NCBI RefSeq assembly: GCF_028745505.1 | Contig: NZ_JAQZZL010000002.1 | Coordinates: 2,046,001-2,110,000 of the forward strand | Direction of reading: 5' to 3' | DNA length: 64,000 bases | From: Lentisphaera marina | Lineage (GTDB): Bacteria; Verrucomicrobiota; Lentisphaeria; Lentisphaerales; Lentisphaeraceae | In this document: piece after piece, positions 59,622 to 64,000 of the stretch | How the letters are laid out: every line of letters starts with the position of its first letter | How positions within the stretch are numbered: the stretch's first letter is position 1 | The notes under the pieces: model-generated | The model's input: only the letters and a program-made list of their open reading frames with translations | Database searches by the model: none | Told to the model about the DNA's origin: nothing | Made by a program: the position numbers and the translations under genes

Positions 59622-62600
59622 CTAAAAAAGATAATACTTAATGATCTGAGCGTAAAGGTCGCCAACTCGATACCCTTCGGCTTCCGTTGCGGCTAAAATT
59701 GCATCTAATACCGCCTCATCTTTAACGCCAACTTCTCTGCCCATCATAAAGCTAATAAGTTTTCGTGTAAAAGCTCGCGCCATGGGCTTATCATATTTAG
59801 CAAGGTACTTTTTCAAGTCTTCGACATCATGGATATTGGTGTCGTTCACTTTGACAATTTCGGGATTGTAATGATTATTGTAGCCGCCAATTGAGTCATA
59901 TTTATCCATGAGGATAGCTAGTGAATCTAGGCGTTTGTGACAAGAATGACAGGCGGGATTTTCTGCGTGCACCGCAAGGCGCTCGCGTAGGGTTTTTCCA
60001 CTGCGCGCATTCTCAAATTCATTGATATCCACATCAGGTGGTGATGGCAAAGGCGAATCGAGAAGGTTTTCAGATATCCATGCTGCACGACGCAAAGGAA
60101 GTGGATCTACCCCATTTCCTGTCGCCGTCAAAAAGGATCCCATCGTGAGAATACCGCCACGTTGTTGATCTTTTGTCGATCGCTTTACAAAGCTCTCTGG
60201 ATCAAGCCCCTCATCACTTTGATGTGAGCCTGTGTAAAAAGTCTGCAAATTTTGATTCCAGAAAGAATAATCTGAATCTACTAATTCACGCACGGGACGA
60301 TTCTCTCGAAACATATTCATCAAATAAAACTCCACTTCCATGCGTTGTGCATCAGCTAAATTCATTTTGTAGTAATTTCTGTATTTCCCAGTATCGGGCT
60401 GATTTTGCTCAATAATCCCCAGCTTCAACCATTGATAAGTAAAGGCCTTCACAAAGCGCGGAAAGCGCTCATGATCAATGAGCCATTTGCCTAATTGCAG
60501 AGCATCTTTCCTTTTCTTTGCTGCAGTGTAAAACTTTAAGAACTCCTCTGATGGTGACGACTTGTGAGCCGCATAAGAGAGGTAACGAACTTTTTGTTCA
60601 GTCGTTTTTGGTTCACTATTGAGAATCAAAAATTTAGGTGACATAAAAAACATGATCATCGCATTGCGGTAAGCATCTTCATACTTCATTTTATCCTTCT
60701 GAAAATCACGAAAAAGATAAGTGTAAATAACATTAAATTTCATCGCATTAAACTCATGTAGGTAGCGAAATTTTTCTCGAATCTCAACATCACTATTGAG
60801 CTTTTCTTCCTGCTTAAAAGAAAGTGGGTTTAATTGTACGTTGTAGGGCCCGTCAATCTTCAAGTTTGTTATCTTTATCATAGGAAAATCATAGCGCTTT
60901 TGCGAGAGGTTTTTCATCTCGATCTGCATCGTTTTATTCTCGTGCTTATCTCCGTGCTTATGATACGAAATTAAATTGGCTAGTTGACGCTGCGCCGGTA
61001 GCTTAGCGGTGGTATTACAAGCTAGAGCCGAGCGACGTTTAAGTGTGAATTCTAAGCCATATTCACCTTCAGAAGAAATTTCTAAGGTTTCCAAAAATTT
61101 GCCCCGCGCAAAGGGATCGGCAAAATCTGGTGGCTCCAAGTGAAAATGAAGTGGCATCGAAAGGTTTTGATTCTGATCAAAATACTCGTCAAAGATCTTT
61201 ACAATTTCTTCTCCATACTTCTTCTCGGTAATTTTAGCCATCGACATATTTTCTACACTGGCCTTAAAAGTCAATTTATAGGTTCCTGGGGGTAAGGTAC
61301 GCTTCGCTATAACACTATTCACTAATTCATTCTCGTTGCCATCCAAGTAGCGGTCTTGCTTAGTCGCTTTGCGTTCTGTCTTATCCTCAAAGTTAAAGCC
61401 TGTATGCAGTTTAGCTTTGGATTGAGGCCAACGTATATGAGTTTCGTCTTTAAAAGCTTTGGCCGCATACACAGACCCTGGCAGAGTGGCTTTTACATCC
61501 ATTTTATCCACTTGCGGACGCAAACCAATAAAGCTTTGTAATACATCGTATAAAATATTGTAATATTGACTTATATAATAGGGACTCAACACTTTTCGTT
61601 GATGAGTATAATAGGAGTCTTTTGAATAAGTTTGATGCATTGATTTGAAAGGGTTATACATACTCACGTCTATATCAAATAGGTCATTCATGGTGTTCTC
61701 TAACTCATAGGGAGTTAAAACGCGAGTGGCGATGCCCTCTTTTAAACTCTCAAACATATCCTTTATCGATGCCATTAGCAGCTCTTTTTCTTCTTCCTCG
61801 AGCTCTACAGACTCATCGTAATCTTCTTTTGGTGGAGGCATTTCGCCTTTATCAATACTACGATAAACTTTAGCCCAAGCTTTTGAGTTTGAAGCTCGAG
61901 AATTCATAAGTAAGGCAATATTAAAGTCACCTTCTACCTCTTTGCCTTCAGCCCCGTGACAAGTTACACATTTGTCTTTTAAAACTTGATTAAAGCTATA
62001 ATGAACGAGTTCACCCGTAAAGACATTCGATTCTTTTGGTTGAAAAAAGTTTTGTGGTTCCTCTACAGGCTCTTCTACCTTGGGTTTTTCAATGACTTTT
62101 GGCTTAGGTTTCACTTTAGATTTTTCTTTTTTCTTGACAGCTTTAGGCTTATTTTTTTCCGCGAGTTCAGCCTGTTGCTGACGAATAAAACCTAGAATAT
62201 CTTGGTAAAAAAATGCGACTCCCGCAATAACCAGCAAGGCAACAACTTTTCCCAATGGAAACACTTTCTTTTTTTTGCGCAACACGGGTTGGCTCGGAGC
62301 TTTAAGCTTCTTTTTCGTCGTCCCTTTTTTGCATTTTCCTGACCTTGTCTTTAAGGGCTTCGGTTTATCCTCAAAGCTTGCTTGCTTCACCTCGGATTTC
62401 AAAGACTTATCCACTTCATCCAAAGCTTGATCAAGTTTATTTGGCGCTTTCTTTTTTTCTACTTGCTTCTCGTCAAAAACTTTTTTAGCCAATGAACTCC
62501 CACTCGCTTTTAACACCGTAAGATCTTCTAAAGCTGGTTCTTTTGCGCTTTCTGCAAGAGAAATTTCTTTTGCGCTTTCCGCATTATTTACTGACTCATC

Positions 62601-62843
62601 ATTCTCCACAAGAGCGTCGATATTCGACTCAGTACTTGGCGCCAGTTTGACTTCTAGTTTTTTCGCCTCTGCTAACACAGCTTCGATTTCCAACATCGAT
62701 TTATCTAGGAGTTTTTCGGCTTCATAACTCTGAATTTTACCTTCGGCAACTTCTTGCTCCAGACTCTCTAATTCAGCAATTTTTAGACGCAACTTTTCTT
62801 TTTGCTCCGCAGTCATCAAGGGTAGATTTTGATCTTCAGACAT
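59622..62843 (-). CDS. Membrane-anchored cytochrome with DUF1587/1592/1588/1585-type domains, paralogue 3
   Basis: 1073 aa. The N terminus has the conserved helical motif (MTAEQKEKLRLKIAELESLE), then a variable acidic stretch, a membrane helix near 200-220, a lysine-rich spacer, haem CVTCHGAEG and finally CHSCHKRLDSLA. The DUF body is conserved with the other two. It is the most diverged in the C-terminal third (extra residues before QQRGGILT). Confidence 0.85.
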   Translation of the reverse strand: MSEDQNLPLMTAEQKEKLRLKIAELESLEQEVAEGKIQSYEAEKLLDKSMLEIEAVLAEAKKLEVKLAPSTESNIDALVENDESVNNAESAKEISLAESAKEPALEDLTVLKASGSSLAKKVFDEKQVEKKKAPNKLDQALDEVDKSLKSEVKQASFEDKPKPLKTRSGKCKKGTTKKKLKAPSQPVLRKKKKVFPLGKVVALLVIAGVAFFYQDILGFIRQQQAELAEKNKPKAVKKKEKSKVKPKPKVIEKPKVEEPVEEPQNFFQPKESNVFTGELVHYSFNQVLKDKCVTCHGAEGKEVEGDFNIALLMNSRASNSKAWAKVYRSIDKGEMPPPKEDYDESVELEEEEKELLMASIKDMFESLKEGIATRVLTPYELENTMNDLFDIDVSMYNPFKSMHQTYSKDSYYTHQRKVLSPYYISQYYNILYDVLQSFIGLRPQVDKMDVKATLPGSVYAAKAFKDETHIRWPQSKAKLHTGFNFEDKTERKATKQDRYLDGNENELVNSVIAKRTLPPGTYKLTFKASVENMSMAKITEKKYGEEIVKIFDEYFDQNQNLSMPLHFHLEPPDFADPFARGKFLETLEISSEGEYGLEFTLKRRSALACNTTAKLPAQRQLANLISYHKHGDKHENKTMQIEMKNLSQKRYDFPMIKITNLKIDGPYNVQLNPLSFKQEEKLNSDVEIREKFRYLHEFNAMKFNVIYTYLFRDFQKDKMKYEDAYRNAMIMFFMSPKFLILNSEPKTTEQKVRYLSYAAHKSSPSEEFLKFYTAAKKRKDALQLGKWLIDHERFPRFVKAFTYQWLKLGIIEQNQPDTGKYRNYYKMNLADAQRMEVEFYLMNMFRENRPVRELVDSDYSFWNQNLQTFYTGSHQSDEGLDPESFVKRSTKDQQRGGILTMGSFLTATGNGVDPLPLRRAAWISENLLDSPLPSPPDVDINEFENARSGKTLRERLAVHAENPACHSCHKRLDSLAILMDKYDSIGGYNNHYNPEIVKVNDTNIHDVEDLKKYLAKYDKPMARAFTRKLISFMMGREVGVKDEAVLDAILAATEAEGYRVGDLYAQIIKYYLF

Positions 62844-62851
62844 CTCGTCAC

Positions 62852-64000
62852 CTATGCTTTAAAGAGCTCAGGAATCACTTCCTTGCTACTGTTGAATGAA
62901 TAATCTTTAAAGCCACTCTGCTTCAAGACACTAGAGAACAGGTTACATGTCGAGTAAATATGCTCTTTTTTTCCCTCGAGGCACTTAATAGATTTCTTAT
63001 GAGTAAAACCACCGCCAAAAAGGAAGGACGCGGTACGACGGGAATCGTGCGCTGCCGCATTGCCCATGCCGCAGTGAAATAGTACAATGGTATCATCATA
63101 GAGATTGCTCTCTTGCAACTTACGCAAAAATGTTCTGACATTAGTCAGCACCGCTGTATCAATTTGCTCACAAGCATAAATTCGTTCCGGATAACCCGCA
63201 TGGTGACCATTGGCATGATGCCCCAGTTCAAAGCCCATGCCTCTTTGTAAGCTGGAACCTCCAAATTGGACAAAAGCTATTTTTGTCTGTTGCTTCATTA
63301 ATGCTTCGTGAATGAGTTCAAAATTATTGGCGCAGGAAGGCAAGGGATTGCTTTCTTCTTTTTCTCCAAAAGTCTTCTTTAAATAAGGCTTTTTGACTTT
63401 GAGCCATCTCTCACGTTCATCCAAAAGATCCACTTGGTAATCTAATGAATTTTTCATGTCTGTTTCCTGAGGCGTTCCCGTCCACTGACGACGAATATTT
63501 CGCGATAGAGCGGCTAAAATATCGCGCTCACGTCGAATCCTTGCCTTATCCAAATCTTTATCTGTCCTCGCAAAGAGTTGCTCGTAAAGTTCATTTGCCC
63601 CTGAAATTGCTGGGATCGGTTGCTCAAAGCGATTCCAACTCATACTACTACCTCGATTCACTTGATGGTACAAAAATTTGTGTCGAGTTTCCTGGACTGA
63701 ACCATCTGCCAAGCGCTGATCGAGGGACATCATTTTTCGTGTCGTATAAAGATCTCGGTGATCATACCGTAAAGCAGTAAAACTCGCAGGCTGGCATTCG
63801 TGCCCTCCACCCATACCTGGCTCAGAAATCCCATCTAAATAAGTCATTTTTCCTTTAAACTCAGAAAAGATCTCGGTCATGTATTTACAATCGGCACCAT
63901 TATCGCGAAAATGGGGAGCATAAAGTCCTAGGTCCAAATTCACAAGGACTACATTTTTCTTTAAATTAACGCGAATCGCATCCTCTTTCTTCGCCGCAAA
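62852..64000 (-). CDS. DUF1552 protein, paralogue 3, 5' partial
   Basis: The frame stays open to the right edge of the window (it reads FAAKKEDAIRVNLKKNVVLV upstream of the apparent start at 63943), so the Tat signal lies beyond base 64000. The visible part has GGGHECQPASFTAL, RIRRERDILAALSRNIRRQW and LGHHANGHHAGY, as in the other two. It precedes its cytochrome partner by 8 nt. Confidence 0.88.
   Translation of the reverse strand, partial: FAAKKEDAIRVNLKKNVVLVNLDLGLYAPHFRDNGADCKYMTEIFSEFKGKMTYLDGISEPGMGGGHECQPASFTALRYDHRDLYTTRKMMSLDQRLADGSVQETRHKFLYHQVNRGSSMSWNRFEQPIPAISGANELYEQLFARTDKDLDKARIRRERDILAALSRNIRRQWTGTPQETDMKNSLDYQVDLLDERERWLKVKKPYLKKTFGEKEESNPLPSCANNFELIHEALMKQQTKIAFVQFGGSSLQRGMGFELGHHANGHHAGYPERIYACEQIDTAVLTNVRTFLRKLQESNLYDDTIVLFHCGMGNAAAHDSRRTASFLFGGGFTHKKSIKCLEGKKEHIYSTCNLFSSVLKQSGFKDYSFNSSKEVIPELFKA

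Overview
The window looks like a chromosomal segment of a marine Lentisphaerota bacterium (PVC superphylum), most likely Lentisphaera or a close relative. This is an inference from gene content: a sulfatase, pseudopilins that start with ...FTLIELLV, and three DUF1552 plus DUF1592/DUF1588-type cytochrome pairs are all typical of Planctomycetes/Lentisphaerae. No 16S rRNA is present to settle it.

1-15.7 kb is ordinary chromosome. It holds the 3' end of a KefB/C-type antiporter, an ACT-domain malic enzyme, a GAF protein divergent from a receiver-linked nucleotide cyclase, an ECF sigma factor with a 46-residue membrane peptide behind it, a UvrD/Rep helicase, tRNA-Lys(TTT), rpmB, a heptose-1-phosphate adenylyltransferase-like gene, a 1134-residue probable PPi-type PEP carboxykinase, and a two-gene operon of a dihaem cytochrome/PA14 protein and a beta-propeller dehydrogenase.

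15.8-38.6 kb is a sedentary chromosomal integron. intI (37358-38632, +) diverges from a leftward cassette array that runs from about 36.9 kb to 16.55 kb. I count 37 attC sites, which fall into at least five sequence families. A candidate Pc promoter and attI lie between intI and the first cassette. Most cassette genes are on the minus strand, short and AT-rich: SUKH (two identical copies), parDE, an AbiEii-like nucleotidyltransferase with an overlapping 57-residue partner, a DUF4288-like protein, a pilin-like protein and many small membrane proteins. Fourteen cassettes have no convincing gene. Seven of these are copies of one roughly 228-bp element, and others are diverged or mosaic relatives that share a short word (TGANTYNGCAT). 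Three insertion sequences sit in the distal half: IS4 (with target duplication), IS256 (without) and IS1380, which splits a cassette gene that can be rejoined in frame. The distal cassette carries a 35-residue basic/hydrophobic peptide with its own promoter, strong ribosome site and terminator, and a possible convergent antisense promoter, so it may be a type I toxin. vapBC lies just outside the last attC.

38.6-49.2 kb returns to chromosome: a CNNM/CBS membrane protein, an arrestin-like protein, a sulfatase, a four-gene ECF sigma/anti-sigma cluster, two pseudopilins, and sigZ-like plus arsH. 49.2-64 kb holds three tandem operons of a Tat-exported DUF1552 protein followed by a roughly 1100-residue membrane-anchored DUF1587/1592/1588/1585-type cytochrome. 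The third is cut by the window edge, and a HAD phosphatase gene lies between the second and third.
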